A DNA stretch of 64,000 nucleotides from Tannerella sp. (GTDB lineage: Bacteria; Bacteroidota; Bacteroidia; Bacteroidales; Tannerellaceae), in contig JAISNP010000021.1 of assembly GCA_031276175.1 (NCBI GenBank), positions 1 to 64,000 of the forward strand. Direction: 5' to 3'. Made by a program: the position numbers and the translations under genes. Every line of letters starts with the position of its first letter. The stretch's first letter is position 1. Positions 17,853-27,998 of the stretch are shown piece by piece. The notes under the pieces are model-generated. The model saw only the letters and a list, made by a program, of their open reading frames with translations. It ran no database searches and was not told the DNA's origin.

Positions 17853-20800
17853 TTACTGCGCCAGAGACATGCGTAAACTAATACCGTAGCTGGAATTTGA
17901 AGTGGGATATGACGCGCTTGAAACCAATGGTTTATTAACTTGAAGGTCATAAAATGCCCTTATCGTTACGGCTTTGCTGAAAGCATAATCCGCCGATAGT
18001 TGGACATTACGTACCAGTGCGCCCTGGGTAAGCTGTGTATATCCGTCTTCGATTTTGCGTATGAGCGACTGGTTCTTGCGTTCCGTCAAGTCGAGACGCA
18101 CGGTCAAGTCATTGTTGAAGTTTTCCTTCTTCTTCATTTTCAAAACTCTGTTGAAGTCGGCATATTTGTATCCCAGACTTACGGAGAGGTCGTTTGAAAA
18201 AGTTTCGACGATTTGAAACGACGAGATATTCAGGTTGATATTGCGCGTTCTTGCAAGTTTTGTTCCTATTGTCACATTGTTATTGAAAGTAGCGTCTATT
18301 CCGATCAACGGCGCAAAACTTTCCGTGAGACTGACAGTTGCGATGTCGTATGCCGACGACGGAATCGGCTGGCCGTCGAGCGAACCGGCAAAGCCCAGTC
18401 CGTTGCCGGCGTCAACCCAGTTGAGAAACGAAGTGTATCCGCCGACATTGTAGAGGCATCTGTATGTATGACTGACTACCACAGACTTGAAATGTTTTCT
18501 GACGAACGGTTGTTGAATCAGTCCGTCGTACGAAACCCTCCAGTTGGGCAACATACCTAAAACAGACGGGAAAATAGATAATCCTGTCTTTTTAGGATCT
18601 TTACCCGTGTACGCGGCAATGAACGCCGGGATCAGTACGTCGGACGAATTTTGCCTGACACCCATTGCGGGATTATAGGGTTGCCCTGCCTGCGGATGCC
18701 CTTCCATAAATCCGTACGCAGGGTAGGTCGAGTGAGCATATTGCGCTTCGAGCCGCGATGTAATGATGTTGCGGTTTTCCAGAAATTCGTTGAACGTCTT
18801 GGATGCGTAGCCGTTTTTGACGCTTCCTCCGCTCGATAACATGCCGCCGAAAGCGATGGTGGTCATCGAAAATGTACCTCCATAAGTTGTGGGCATTCCT
18901 GCATACATATATTGTATGTCCGTATCGCGCATATCGTTTCGCGTGCCGTTCAGTTCGATTTTCAAACCTGCGGCAGGTTCCAGCGTAGCAGTGGCATTGA
19001 CTGTCATTGTGTGGTTAATACTGGCAGGCATGATATTATCTCCGTTCATTATCAGCCAGTTATTATTGGCGGCTTCCTTTACGAAACTTTCTCCTACCCC
19101 GCCGAATGCGAATCTCCATCCCGGCGCATTTCCAAACGGGGTACCGGCTTGTCCGTTCCAGTCGCCTATTACAGGTCTGAAGCCCGGAAGCATCATTCCA
19201 TCAGATTGAGTGAGATTGATATTGACGCGGCGCAGCATCATCAGGAAGCGTGTGCTGTATTCGCCCACTTTCGTAAATAAACTTTCTGTCGGAGGCGGAC
19301 CGGGATATATCGTCAGTTTGATTTTGATGGAATCTTTGTTCAGGATACGTATGCGTGAATAATCAAGCGCCTTGAATTTGAGGCCGCGATATACCGTGCT
19401 GTCCGAATCGCGACGGGCTGTGACGCGAATTTTCTGCATCATCATGCCATGCGAGACAATCACTCCGCTGTCGGGGCTGAGTTGAACCGTCGTTTCAAAC
19501 TTTGCGTTTTTCTTTTCCCTTCTGTTGTCGCGGATGCGTCGGTCTACTGCTACCGAAGCGAATTTCTGATTTATTTTTCTCAAATACGGCACTTTGTTGT
19601 AGAGACTTAGCAAGTTTACACCGGCTTGCAAACTGAGTTGAGTCTGATTCTTGATGGTGTTTCCGTACTCAATGCTTTCGTCGATAAAAGCGCCTTTTTC
19701 CCAGTTGTATGCGGCAATGTAGGATAAATTGGCGTTCACCCAATCGAGAATGGCTATGTTTTGAAATGGCGGAGAGTAGGTTATGGACAATTGCTGGTCG
19801 TAAGCCAAAGGAGTTCCGAGATCGTAGATGCTTTTTATTACAGAGTCTTTCCATACCTGATAAGCGTCGGGATTCAGTTTTCGGTTGACTTGTATACGCG
19901 GTTCTTCAATGCGTGCGTTTGTGCCTGAATTGAAATCTATTCCAAGATTGTTCAGCAGTTTCCACTGTATGCTGAATGCGCGATCCATGTAGAACTGATG
20001 GTTGAGCGACAACAGCCCGCCGGATGTCGGCGCGCCCGGATTGGAAAGGTCGCGCAATTGCATTTCGTAGTAATTGCGCAACAGCGAAGACCGGAACGTA
20101 ACGTTCGACGGTAGATAGTTGAGCGATAATTGCTTTATATATCGCGTGTACGCATTATTTTTCTCTATCTTGGCAAAAGGCGTGAACGGCTTGAAATAGG
20201 GAGTGTAGCTATATCCGAAATTTCCCTGATAGTTTTGGGTTGTCTCGTAGGCAGTTTCGGGATTGGTAAGTTTATTTTCATTGAATACATACGAAAACGA
20301 AAAATTGGCCGGATCGTAAGGCATTGGAGTCTTACTTCTTACATCCAGACTTACGTTGTTAAGTGCAAAACTTCTTATGGTCGACTGGTTTTGTGAGAAA
20401 CTTTTGATGGAATCTTTTTCGGCTTTGGTTGTTACGGCGTTCAGCGCATCCTTCAGTTTGATGTCTTGATCCAGCGGAGTATATTGAGGTGATATGGTTT
20501 CTCTGGACACGGAATAATATAGGGGAAGGTTTACTCTTACCTTTTCCGGGAAGAACTTGCCCAACTGTACGGAGGCGGCAACGGTGTATTGAGTATAGTC
20601 GTCCATGCTGCGCTGGCCGATGGATTGATCCAGTCCGCCGAATCCGGCCGTTTCGATCCGTCCGCTTGCGTTGACGGTTCCAAGATCGGACAGGGCTACA
20701 TGCAGGTTTCCGTTGGCCGCCCATCCGCCGCTTTCGTCAAAATCGGTCAGGCGCAATTCGTTAACCCATATTTCGCCGCTTCTGACATCTTTGGAGTTGT

Positions 20801-23800
20801 TGCGTATACCAATCATGATGGTTTTTACTTCGGCGAGACTGGGATTACCGACGACGCTTATTTTGTTTCGCGTATTGTCGGGGTCATAGTCCGAAAACAC
20901 CGTATGATAGCTTACATTATTCTCTCCGATGCGTTTGGCGCGATTTCGTTTGAGTTTCAGATCTGTCAGTACGTCGACATTGAAATCAATCATGTTTTCC
21001 TGCGGCCAAACGACCGTTCTGTCCGTTGTATTGTCGCGATAGCCTCCGGGCGGCGCCGGAGGCGTAAGGTTCAGCGGAACTTCGTATTCGTAGTAGTTGT
21101 TTTTATAGTCCGAGCCTAACCGCATGAATACCGACAATTCGCCGTTGTTCAGTTCGGTTGCATTTTCGGAAATCAGTTTTTCGGCATGGACAAAAAGTTG
21201 CAGGCGTTTGTACCGGCGCAAATCATAATATGTTGTTTTGTATATCGCCCTTGCGTCCTGCGATCCGAGATTGGAAACCTTGAGCGAGAGAGCCTGTTCG
21301 TTTTGCTGCACGAGTTGCGACTGGCTCGGGTCAATCATGCGCGTCACACCGGGAGGAAGCACGTAATTGACCGGCTCGCGGTCGCCGTCTTCTTCGATAT
21401 TGATAGAAGTAACATCCAGCCTGCCGTCCGAAACGAGGGCATTCGACAGGTCGTATGTGTAAGTACGCCATTCGCCGCGGACAAGGGCAAATGTGCCGAG
21501 GCGGAGGATGGTTGCCTCACGAAATCCGGTCATGTATACGCGCATAAAACGGATGGTCTTAAAGTCCTGAATGGCGCCGATTTTACGCAGATATTCCTTG
21601 ACGGGAATCTTGAACTGATACCAGGTGACGTTTTCCCTCATGCCGTTTTCCAGCCGGACTTCTTTGGTGCGCTTGTTGACGATGTGGTTCTGTCCCACTT
21701 CCATGTTTCCGGGACGGATGGAGACTTTGTATTCGTAATATTTTTCGTTTTCGTTCAGGGTATTGTCCTGATTCAGGTCTTCTACGTCGGGAATCATTTT
21801 TGCCGAAACATCGTAGCGTTCCGGCGAATCTTCCGAGGCGGTGGAGTTGCCTTCCGTGCCGTTATACCGCTTGTAGCGGGTGAGGATGTCCGCCTGTTCG
21901 CGGTCGAAGTCGGAACCTCTGAAATAATGATATTTATCTCCTGCGGGATCATTGAACGGCGAGTAGGGGTCGTTCATCATTACGGATACGACTTCGGGAG
22001 CAAGTTTGTTTCGCAGTTGTTCGAGGTATGTTCGGTAAACGGGAAACGCTTTCTCCTCTTCACTGGAGAGGCCGTTCAGCCCGACATCCTGCATGACGCG
22101 TGTGCCTGCCGTATTATCGAAGGCATAGACCGTGCTCTGCTGGCGCGGCACTTTCCCCCACACGGTCGTGTCCACCTGCAACAGGTCGCCGTTGACAGGC
22201 AAACCGTTTTCGAAGAATTTCTTTTCGTCCTTGAGAATATCTTCCGATATTTCGCCGAGGTTGAAGTAAAGATCGCCCCCCGTTGCCGTTTCTCTGTTGT
22301 AGATGAACGGGTCCATCATCCAGAACTCTATGTATTCAATGTTTGCGACTTCGAAATCGCTTTGTTCGATGCGGCGCATCATGCCTCCCCAGCGTTTTTC
22401 GGGACCGGACAGCGTGCCGTCGGAATTGATGTTCGTCGCGTCGAGGTTGTATGGCCCTCTCTCATTTGGGTAGAAAGCCAAATTAAGTACATACAGCGAA
22501 TTGTTTTCGTTGTAGACAAGTTCTTTTTTCGGGAACAGTTCGTCGTAGCTGACAGCGCGGGTGTAGTGGTTGGAAATGTCGTTTTCGGTGATATGCGACG
22601 GGCGGAGGGACGAATTTTTCCGCGTGAACAGTCCGTCGATATAGTACCATGCAAGCAGGGCGCGATTTTTGCCGTAGTTGATGTTGTTAACCAGCGCGGC
22701 TTCGGGAAAAAGCGCGTTGGCGGAATTGTCGTAGGGCACGCTTGCCAGCGCCCACGGGTATGGATTGAGCAGGTCGAAATTGCTTTGAGTCGATTCGAAA
22801 TCATCCAGGTACGAGTGTTTTCCCGTATATTCGCTTTCGTAGTGTCCGGCTATAAGATGCGCAAATTCGGCGTTAAAAGTAATTTGGCTTGGCTGGGTCA
22901 GGTTTATCAGCGGCAATTTGTCGACCATGTTGGTGAGCCACTGGCTTTCACTCCTGTACGCAATGTTGGTGCCCCAGAGCGTATTTTTTATCGACTCGCT
23001 GCCCAGTGCGGTTTTTGTTGTCATGGGCATTTCGGAGAGGTGCATGATGGTTGCTCCGAGGTTGAAATTTTTCGAAAATTCGTAGTTCAAGTCCAATCCC
23101 ATCATCGTTTTACGCTGCATACTGTACATGGACTGGTTTTCGAGCGAGACTTGGACAGGGCTGTTGGTGGCAATGATGTTTTCGTTCAGGATCGTAACGA
23201 TGCCGGAGATGTAATCGACCGTGTAGTCCACGTTTTCCGCCAGCGTCCTTCCCCCGCTCGTGACTACTACCGAGCCGCGGGCTACGTTGTTTGCGTTGAG
23301 TAGAATTTCGGACGACGACGACGCCTTGTATTCGCCGCGAAGGATAAATTTGTTTTTTTCGGCAATTTGTTTGGCTATGGTTAATGTGGAATCATACAGT
23401 TCCTGAAACACGTATTTGTCGGCAACGGCATTGTTCCCAATCGCTTTGCGCAGGTGGGAACCGAATGGCTCGACGACGGGGAAAATAATCCGGCCGCTGT
23501 TAGGCAATATGGTGTAGCCTTCCACAAAGTCGTAGAAACCGTTCGGATAAGGTTCGTTGTTTGCATCAAGCCGGTCGAGGTTCATGACGCGCAGTAAAAT
23601 TTGGTTGGCAATGTTTCCTTCGGGAATGTAATTGACGCTGGTACCTATGGTATCGCTCCGGTACATAATATCCAGTTTGAAACGGTCTTTCTGCACGTGG
23701 TTGGCCGGCACACCGTTATTGTCGCGAAGGGCATAGACGTTTTTCATCATCAAGTCCCAAAACGGCATGGCAGGCGACATGCCGGTACCTTTAAGCAGTT

Positions 23801-25298
23801 TGACGTACAGGCACCGGCTTGTATTCTCCGTATTGTCGGTCGAAAATTCTCCTACCTGAAACACTTTCCCTCCATAGATATATTCGAATGCAACAGCCAG
23901 TACTTCGTCCGGCTGGAGCTGGGCGTTCAGCGAGATGTAGCCCAGTTGCGGATTGAAGGAATACTCGGAGTAGTCGAGGCGGCGTGCGCTTTCGATTTTT
24001 TCGTAATCGGCGCCGCCGTCGAGGACATCGTTGAATGTCTGGGAAACGCTGCTGATTATGCGCGCGCCGGGATAGTCTTCCGTAATCGTCCGGTAAAGCG
24101 TGTTGGCGCCGTTGTACGGCACTTGCAGCGATCCCGACGGTTGGAATTGCGGATTAAAAATATGTTTGTACTCGGCCAGATCGGCAAACGCCACGATGTT
24201 GCGCGACTGGTCATAACTGCTGCGCTTGTTGGTAATCCATACTTCGATACGGTTGATTTTCACGGGCGAGGCGATGTGCGGCAGTTTAAGCATAGCCGTG
24301 TCGTAATGGTCGCGGAAATAGTGGGCGAGGAAGAAGTGACGGTTTTCGTCGTATTCGTCTATTCGCAGCTCGAAATTTTTCGTCTGTGCGCCGCCCTTGG
24401 TCGAGACGGTCTGGCTCTCGGATTCCTGTTGCGCCAGAAGTGCATTTACGTGCAGTTTCCCGAACTGCAGTTCCGACCTGATGCCGAACAGCGCCGCGCC
24501 GCCGCGAATCAGAGAGTTGCCCGTGCTCAGGCTTACGTTGCCGCCCTCCAGCACTTTGAGTATTTCATCTTCCTCGCCACTGTAAGCCAGCTTCATGCGG
24601 GTGGCGTCGAAACTGAACGACGATTCCGTGTTATAGTTTATTCCGACATTGACTTTTGTCCCGACGTTTCCCTGCATGTTCAGTTGCATGTTCGTGTCGA
24701 AATTGAAGAACGTCCTGTTACGCGAACGTTCGGGCAGCGACGGATTTTTGGTGCTTGTCGATTTCAGTCCCATAATCACTTCTGCCGAGCCTTGCGATTT
24801 GATGCGCACGCCTCCCGGCCCGAAATATTTGTCGGCGCCGGGGATATTGAACTGCATATCCATCGGGTTGAACGTCCCGTCCATCCGGTTGCGGAAATTC
24901 TCTTCATTCTTTGCGTGGTAATAGGCGCGCATGGATTCCTGCATACTGTAATCCCGGTATTCTTCGGGCGTCAGCGTGAGCGGCGTTTCGATTTCCATGT
25001 CGCCGACACGTGTGCGGACGATGTACATGCCCGAATGCAGATCGTATTCGACCGTAGTCTTGATGTTTTCCGGGTCTTGCAGGTCGGCCGGCAATTTTTT
25101 TGTCAAATCCCCGTATTCTTCCGGCACCGTCTTTGCCACCGGATAGCGCGTTTTGGGAATAGTATCTTCAACCACGGGCGGCGTTTCGGATACCTGAAAT
25201 GCGATGGAGGCAGTGAAATTTCCGTTCAGAGCAGGCATGGCGGCGCTGAACAAAATCAATCCGGAGAGGATGATTACAAATTTAAACCGCCTTTTCAT
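17853..25298 (-). CDS. sprA: SprA/Sov outer-membrane translocon of the type IX secretion system
   Basis: The 2481-residue protein is the very large outer-membrane barrel through which type IX secretion substrates exit. It starts with a signal peptide (MKRRFKFVIILSGLILFSAA). It carries the SprA N-terminal domain near residues 130-300 (FNIPGADKYFGPGGVRIKSQ, MQLNMQGNVGTKVNVGINYN), a repeat of that type later, and a C-terminal barrel ending YGISLRMSLAQ. Length matches the family (about 2300-2500). The start codon overlaps the ruvA stop by one base (TGATG), so the two are translationally coupled; ruvA-sprA order is common in the phylum. Its presence implies that secreted proteins with C-terminal type IX signals are encoded elsewhere. 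Confidence 0.95.
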   Translation of the reverse strand: MKRRFKFVIILSGLILFSAAMPALNGNFTASIAFQVSETPPVVEDTIPKTRYPVAKTVPEEYGDLTKKLPADLQDPENIKTTVEYDLHSGMYIVRTRVGDMEIETPLTLTPEEYRDYSMQESMRAYYHAKNEENFRNRMDGTFNPMDMQFNIPGADKYFGPGGVRIKSQGSAEVIMGLKSTSTKNPSLPERSRNRTFFNFDTNMQLNMQGNVGTKVNVGINYNTESSFSFDATRMKLAYSGEEDEILKVLEGGNVSLSTGNSLIRGGAALFGIRSELQFGKLHVNALLAQQESESQTVSTKGGAQTKNFELRIDEYDENRHFFLAHYFRDHYDTAMLKLPHIASPVKINRIEVWITNKRSSYDQSRNIVAFADLAEYKHIFNPQFQPSGSLQVPYNGANTLYRTITEDYPGARIISSVSQTFNDVLDGGADYEKIESARRLDYSEYSFNPQLGYISLNAQLQPDEVLAVAFEYIYGGKVFQVGEFSTDNTENTSRCLYVKLLKGTGMSPAMPFWDLMMKNVYALRDNNGVPANHVQKDRFKLDIMYRSDTIGTSVNYIPEGNIANQILLRVMNLDRLDANNEPYPNGFYDFVEGYTILPNSGRIIFPVVEPFGSHLRKAIGNNAVADKYVFQELYDSTLTIAKQIAEKNKFILRGEYKASSSSEILLNANNVARGSVVVTSGGRTLAENVDYTVDYISGIVTILNENIIATNSPVQVSLENQSMYSMQRKTMMGLDLNYEFSKNFNLGATIMHLSEMPMTTKTALGSESIKNTLWGTNIAYRSESQWLTNMVDKLPLINLTQPSQITFNAEFAHLIAGHYESEYTGKHSYLDDFESTQSNFDLLNPYPWALASVPYDNSANALFPEAALVNNINYGKNRALLAWYYIDGLFTRKNSSLRPSHITENDISNHYTRAVSYDELFPKKELVYNENNSLYVLNLAFYPNERGPYNLDATNINSDGTLSGPEKRWGGMMRRIEQSDFEVANIEYIEFWMMDPFIYNRETATGGDLYFNLGEISEDILKDEKKFFENGLPVNGDLLQVDTTVWGKVPRQQSTVYAFDNTAGTRVMQDVGLNGLSSEEEKAFPVYRTYLEQLRNKLAPEVVSVMMNDPYSPFNDPAGDKYHYFRGSDFDREQADILTRYKRYNGTEGNSTASEDSPERYDVSAKMIPDVEDLNQDNTLNENEKYYEYKVSIRPGNMEVGQNHIVNKRTKEVRLENGMRENVTWYQFKIPVKEYLRKIGAIQDFKTIRFMRVYMTGFREATILRLGTFALVRGEWRTYTYDLSNALVSDGRLDVTSINIEEDGDREPVNYVLPPGVTRMIDPSQSQLVQQNEQALSLKVSNLGSQDARAIYKTTYYDLRRYKRLQLFVHAEKLISENATELNNGELSVFMRLGSDYKNNYYEYEVPLNLTPPAPPGGYRDNTTDRTVVWPQENMIDFNVDVLTDLKLKRNRAKRIGENNVSYHTVFSDYDPDNTRNKISVVGNPSLAEVKTIMIGIRNNSKDVRSGEIWVNELRLTDFDESGGWAANGNLHVALSDLGTVNASGRIETAGFGGLDQSIGQRSMDDYTQYTVAASVQLGKFFPEKVRVNLPLYYSVSRETISPQYTPLDQDIKLKDALNAVTTKAEKDSIKSFSQNQSTIRSFALNNVSLDVRSKTPMPYDPANFSFSYVFNENKLTNPETAYETTQNYQGNFGYSYTPYFKPFTPFAKIEKNNAYTRYIKQLSLNYLPSNVTFRSSLLRNYYEMQLRDLSNPGAPTSGGLLSLNHQFYMDRAFSIQWKLLNNLGIDFNSGTNARIEEPRIQVNRKLNPDAYQVWKDSVIKSIYDLGTPLAYDQQLSITYSPPFQNIAILDWVNANLSYIAAYNWEKGAFIDESIEYGNTIKNQTQLSLQAGVNLLSLYNKVPYLRKINQKFASVAVDRRIRDNRREKKNAKFETTVQLSPDSGVIVSHGMMMQKIRVTARRDSDSTVYRGLKFKALDYSRIRILNKDSIKIKLTIYPGPPPTESLFTKVGEYSTRFLMMLRRVNINLTQSDGMMLPGFRPVIGDWNGQAGTPFGNAPGWRFAFGGVGESFVKEAANNNWLIMNGDNIMPASINHTMTVNATATLEPAAGLKIELNGTRNDMRDTDIQYMYAGMPTTYGGTFSMTTIAFGGMLSSGGSVKNGYASKTFNEFLENRNIITSRLEAQYAHSTYPAYGFMEGHPQAGQPYNPAMGVRQNSSDVLIPAFIAAYTGKDPKKTGLSIFPSVLGMLPNWRVSYDGLIQQPFVRKHFKSVVVSHTYRCLYNVGGYTSFLNWVDAGNGLGFAGSLDGQPIPSSAYDIATVSLTESFAPLIGIDATFNNNVTIGTKLARTRNINLNISSFQIVETFSNDLSVSLGYKYADFNRVLKMKKKENFNNDLTVRLDLTERKNQSLIRKIEDGYTQLTQGALVRNVQLSADYAFSKAVTIRAFYDLQVNKPLVSSASYPTSNSSYGISLRMSLAQ

Positions 25299-25882
25299 CA
25301 GAGTATTTTGAGCGCTGTTTTAATAATCTGTTCAACCGTAACGTCCGTCGATTTTTTCATAACGGAATCAACCGCCTTTTGCGAAGCAACTTTCTGGAAA
25401 CCGAGCATGACCAGCGCCGCAACGGCTTCGTCGGCCGCTTCGGAACGCCGCGACACGGGCGTCCTGCCCGTTTTCTCTTCGATGGCCTTTACTTTGTTTT
25501 TTAAATCGACAATGATGCGCTGGGCTGTTTTGGAGCCTATTCCCTTTATCAGAGTCAGGTTTTTTTCATCACCCGAAGCAATGACCTCTACCAGCTCGGA
25601 GGGAGGGAGAGACGACAAAATCATTCGCGCCGTGTTGGGGCCGACGCCCGATACGGAAGTCAGTAACAGAAACAATTCCCGCTCCCTGTGCGTCTCGAAG
25701 CCATACAACAAGTGTGCATCCTCCCTGAATATTTCATATATGTATACTTTTGCCTCCTTCCGATCCCGGAATGCGCTGTACGTGATCAATGAAATATGCA
25801 GTTCATAACCTATACCGTTACATTCCAGAATCATTCGCGCGGGCGAAAGTGCTGCAATCTCGCCTTTTAAATATTCAATCAT
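25298..25882 (-). CDS. ruvA: Holliday junction branch-migration protein RuvA
   Basis: This 194-residue DNA-binding subunit of the RuvAB branch migration complex recognises four-way junctions in recombination and repair. The N-terminal OB-fold (MIEYLKGEIAALSPARMILE) is followed by two helix-hairpin-helix motifs, LLTSVSGVGPNTARMILSSL and LIKGIGSKTAQRIIVDLKNK. The C-terminal domain III (residues ~150-194, VAALVMLGFQK) contacts RuvB. Length is normal. It is the first gene of the ruvA-sprA unit. Confidence 0.96.
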   Translation of the reverse strand: MIEYLKGEIAALSPARMILECNGIGYELHISLITYSAFRDRKEAKVYIYEIFREDAHLLYGFETHRERELFLLLTSVSGVGPNTARMILSSLPPSELVEVIASGDEKNLTLIKGIGSKTAQRIIVDLKNKVKAIEEKTGRTPVSRRSEAADEAVAALVMLGFQKVASQKAVDSVMKKSTDVTVEQIIKTALKIL

Positions 25883-26334
25883 TAGACTGTTTTCTTTGGG
25901 TTTATAACGTCGGAAAACATAAAAGCGTATATCATTGAGAAAAAAAATAAAGTATATATGATTCTTTCCGCATTTATACGCGCAATTTCGACTTATGCGA
26001 TGACCGCACCGTTTATGCGCAGGAACTTTTCTTTGTTTTCGCTGCCCATATCGTGGTTCGGCATCCTCATGCGACTAAAATCAAGCCCTCTTAGGACGGC
26101 GCGGAAATATTTCCGGGCGGATTATAGAAGCCTTTTCCCGTCTGTCGGGCGGCTCGGTAAGGGATGAGGAGTTATATTGGGGTAAATCAGCGCTTCCGGC
26201 ATTGTTGACCGCTTTTTTTTAAACCTTTTCATACGTCCGACTCACGTGATAAGGATTCGGAATATTGAGGTTCGGAGGCGGTTTTTAAGGCAGGGAATTA
26301 TATGCAATGAGACCGGAAGCGGCGCGATTGCGCG
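25883..26334. other. Intergenic region with no recognised gene
   Basis: The 452-bp gap between metA and ruvA has no clear promoter or RNA. On the minus strand a frame of about 42 codons stays open from ~26118 to a stop at 25993. It includes MRMPNHDMGSENKEKFLRIN near its end. It could be the 3' end of a lost gene or chance. Confidence 0.4.
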
Positions 26335-27282
26335 TCATTCGTGTACGGTTCCCAAATCACCCAGTTTCGGGATGTCGTCAATCCTGTACGGCGTTTCCTG
26401 ATAGACGTAGTAGTTCAGCCAGTTGGTGAAGAGCAGGTTTGCGTGCGAACGCCAGCGCACGACGGGCGGATTGTCGGGATTGTCGTCCCGATAGTAGTTG
26501 ACGGGCATTGCGATGGGCCGGTTTCTGCGCAAGTCGCGCATGTACTCGTCGTGAAGCGTATTCGGCGCATATTCCGAATGTCCGGTAATGAAAAAATCGC
26601 GTCCGCCGCGCGCCATGACCATGTATACGCCGGCTTCTTCGCTTTCGGAGAGCAGTTTCAGTTCGGGCGCCTTCAGGATGTCGGCTTTCCGTATCTCGGT
26701 ATGGCGGCTGTGAGGGACGTAAAATTCGTCGTCGAATCCGCGGAAAACGGATTGATACGGGGTATTGATCCGATGCTTGAAGATGCCGAACATTTTTTCC
26801 GGCAAGTCGTATTTGGGTATACGGTAGAAGTGATATAATCCTGCCTGCGCCGCCCAGCATATATATAGTGTAGAGGTCACATGGGTGCGTGCCCATTCGA
26901 ATATTCCGGTCAATTCGTGCCAGTAAGTTACGTCTTCGAAACGAATCTGTTCTACGGGCGCTCCGGTGACGATCATTCCGTCGAAACAGTCGTTTCCGAT
27001 TTCGTCGAAATCCTTGTAGAAGGCTTGCATGTGTTCGACGGGAGTGTTTTTATGCCGGTGCCCCTTGATTTTCATAAATACCAGTTCCACCTGCAACGGC
27101 GAATTGCTCAACAGGCGAATCAGGTCTGTCTCGGTCGTAATCTTCAAGGGCATAAGGTTCAACACCACGACGCGAAGAGGGCGAATATCCTGTTCCGATG
27201 CACGCAGTGCGCCCATCACAAAGATATGCTCCTTCTTCAGCAGGTCAATGGCGGGAATCTTTTCCGGCAAGTTTAGCGGCAT
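26335..27282 (-). CDS. metA: Homoserine O-acyltransferase MetA (acetyl-CoA type by motif)
   Basis: This 315-residue enzyme acylates homoserine as the first committed step of methionine synthesis. The nucleophile is Cys142 in ICWAAQAGLYHFY. The residue that sets the acyl donor is E111 in TGAPVE; published work on the family links Glu at 111 to acetyl-CoA and Gly to succinyl-CoA, so acetylation is predicted despite the name. The C-terminal catalytic motif GHSEY is present. It lies 27 bp after the VOC gene on the same strand and is probably cotranscribed with it. A full-length, intact enzyme is likely. Confidence 0.95.
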   Translation of the reverse strand: MPLNLPEKIPAIDLLKKEHIFVMGALRASEQDIRPLRVVVLNLMPLKITTETDLIRLLSNSPLQVELVFMKIKGHRHKNTPVEHMQAFYKDFDEIGNDCFDGMIVTGAPVEQIRFEDVTYWHELTGIFEWARTHVTSTLYICWAAQAGLYHFYRIPKYDLPEKMFGIFKHRINTPYQSVFRGFDDEFYVPHSRHTEIRKADILKAPELKLLSESEEAGVYMVMARGGRDFFITGHSEYAPNTLHDEYMRDLRRNRPIAMPVNYYRDDNPDNPPVVRWRSHANLLFTNWLNYYVYQETPYRIDDIPKLGDLGTVHE

Positions 27283-27309
27283 AGTGCGGAATTATTGCGC
27301 TACTGCGTT

Positions 27310-27687
27310 TCAGCGTTGCACGATCTGCAACAGGTTGCCTTCGGGGTCGGTGAAGTTGCGGATACGTCCTCCGCCTACGGCTTCGAACTCGGCGCCTTCC
27401 CACGCGACGCCGTGCCTGTCCAGCGCAGCCACAGCCGCCTCAAAGTCCGATACGCGCAGCGCCAGATGCGACCAGCCGGGAGTGCAGGTATTGCGCGCCG
27501 GGCGGGCGGAGCCGTCTTCGGGCATGATTTCGATAAGCGTTCCGTCGGGCGCTTTGACAAGATAAACGGGTTTGTCGGTACGTGCATATACTTCGTAACC
27601 CAATACGTCGCAATACCATTTGCTCAATGCGTCCGCATCTTCGGCTGCAATTGCCGGATGGTCTATTCCAAGAAATACTTTTTTCAT
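27310..27687 (-). CDS. VOC (glyoxalase/bleomycin-resistance) superfamily protein
   Basis: The protein of 125 residues has two beta-alpha-beta-beta-beta modules. The likely metal ligands are H10 (GIDHPAI), E53 (DGTLIEIM), H74 (GWSHLAL) and E119 (DPEGNLLQIV). This is the pattern of lactoylglutathione-lyase-like and related dioxygenase or isomerase enzymes; the substrate cannot be told. The start at 27687 is supported by the -7 box at 27707-27714, which leaves only a short leader. It precedes metA in a probable two-gene operon. Confidence 0.85.
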   Translation of the reverse strand: MKKVFLGIDHPAIAAEDADALSKWYCDVLGYEVYARTDKPVYLVKAPDGTLIEIMPEDGSARPARNTCTPGWSHLALRVSDFEAAVAALDRHGVAWEGAEFEAVGGGRIRNFTDPEGNLLQIVQR

Positions 27688-27706
27688 CTGTTTGTCGATT
27701 TGGAGG

Positions 27707-27714
27707 CAAAAATA
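27707..27714 (-). promoter_or_regulatory. Promoter -7 box of the VOC-metA unit
   Basis: On the minus strand the sequence is TATTTTTG, a match to TAnnTTTG, about 20 bp before the ATG. Confidence 0.55.
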
Positions 27715-27744
27715 CTGCTTTTTCTTCAATTCCCGAAAATGTAT

Positions 27745-27831
27745 TCGGATATGATACCTCAATCGACCGGAAATCGCCGTCGTCCGTGCGGAAGGACTTC
27801 CGGGTCGTGAAAAGCGCCGGAATCCTCACAT
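27745..27831 (+). repeat. Dispersed repeat, copy B
   Basis: This matches copy A (1-110, opposite strand) with the same ends and a shorter middle. It lies between the divergent VOC and guaB promoters. The remaining 27832-27970 shows nothing recognisable. Confidence 0.75.
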
Positions 27832-27970
27832 GAGTTTTTTCCCGGAAACGGGCTGTTTGTTCCGTCGTCCGACCATAATTCCTGCTATTCGTATGCTTTC
27901 GACGACCGTCGGCATGTCGACCTGTCGCGGAAAAGGATGCCGGCGAATCGTGATTTACGCAAATTTTTCG

Positions 27971-27978
27971 TACTTTTG
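27971..27978 (+). promoter_or_regulatory. Promoter -7 box of guaB
   Basis: TACTTTTG matches TAnnTTTG and leaves a leader of about 15 nt before the ATG at 27999. Confidence 0.6.
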
Positions 27979-27998
27979 TCCCGTAAAAAAGCAGATAT

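Noticed and set aside
25958..26167. Plus-strand frame of 69 codons between metA and ruvA
   Set aside because: No promoter or ribosome site, basic low-conservation composition, and it opposes a more protein-like minus frame.
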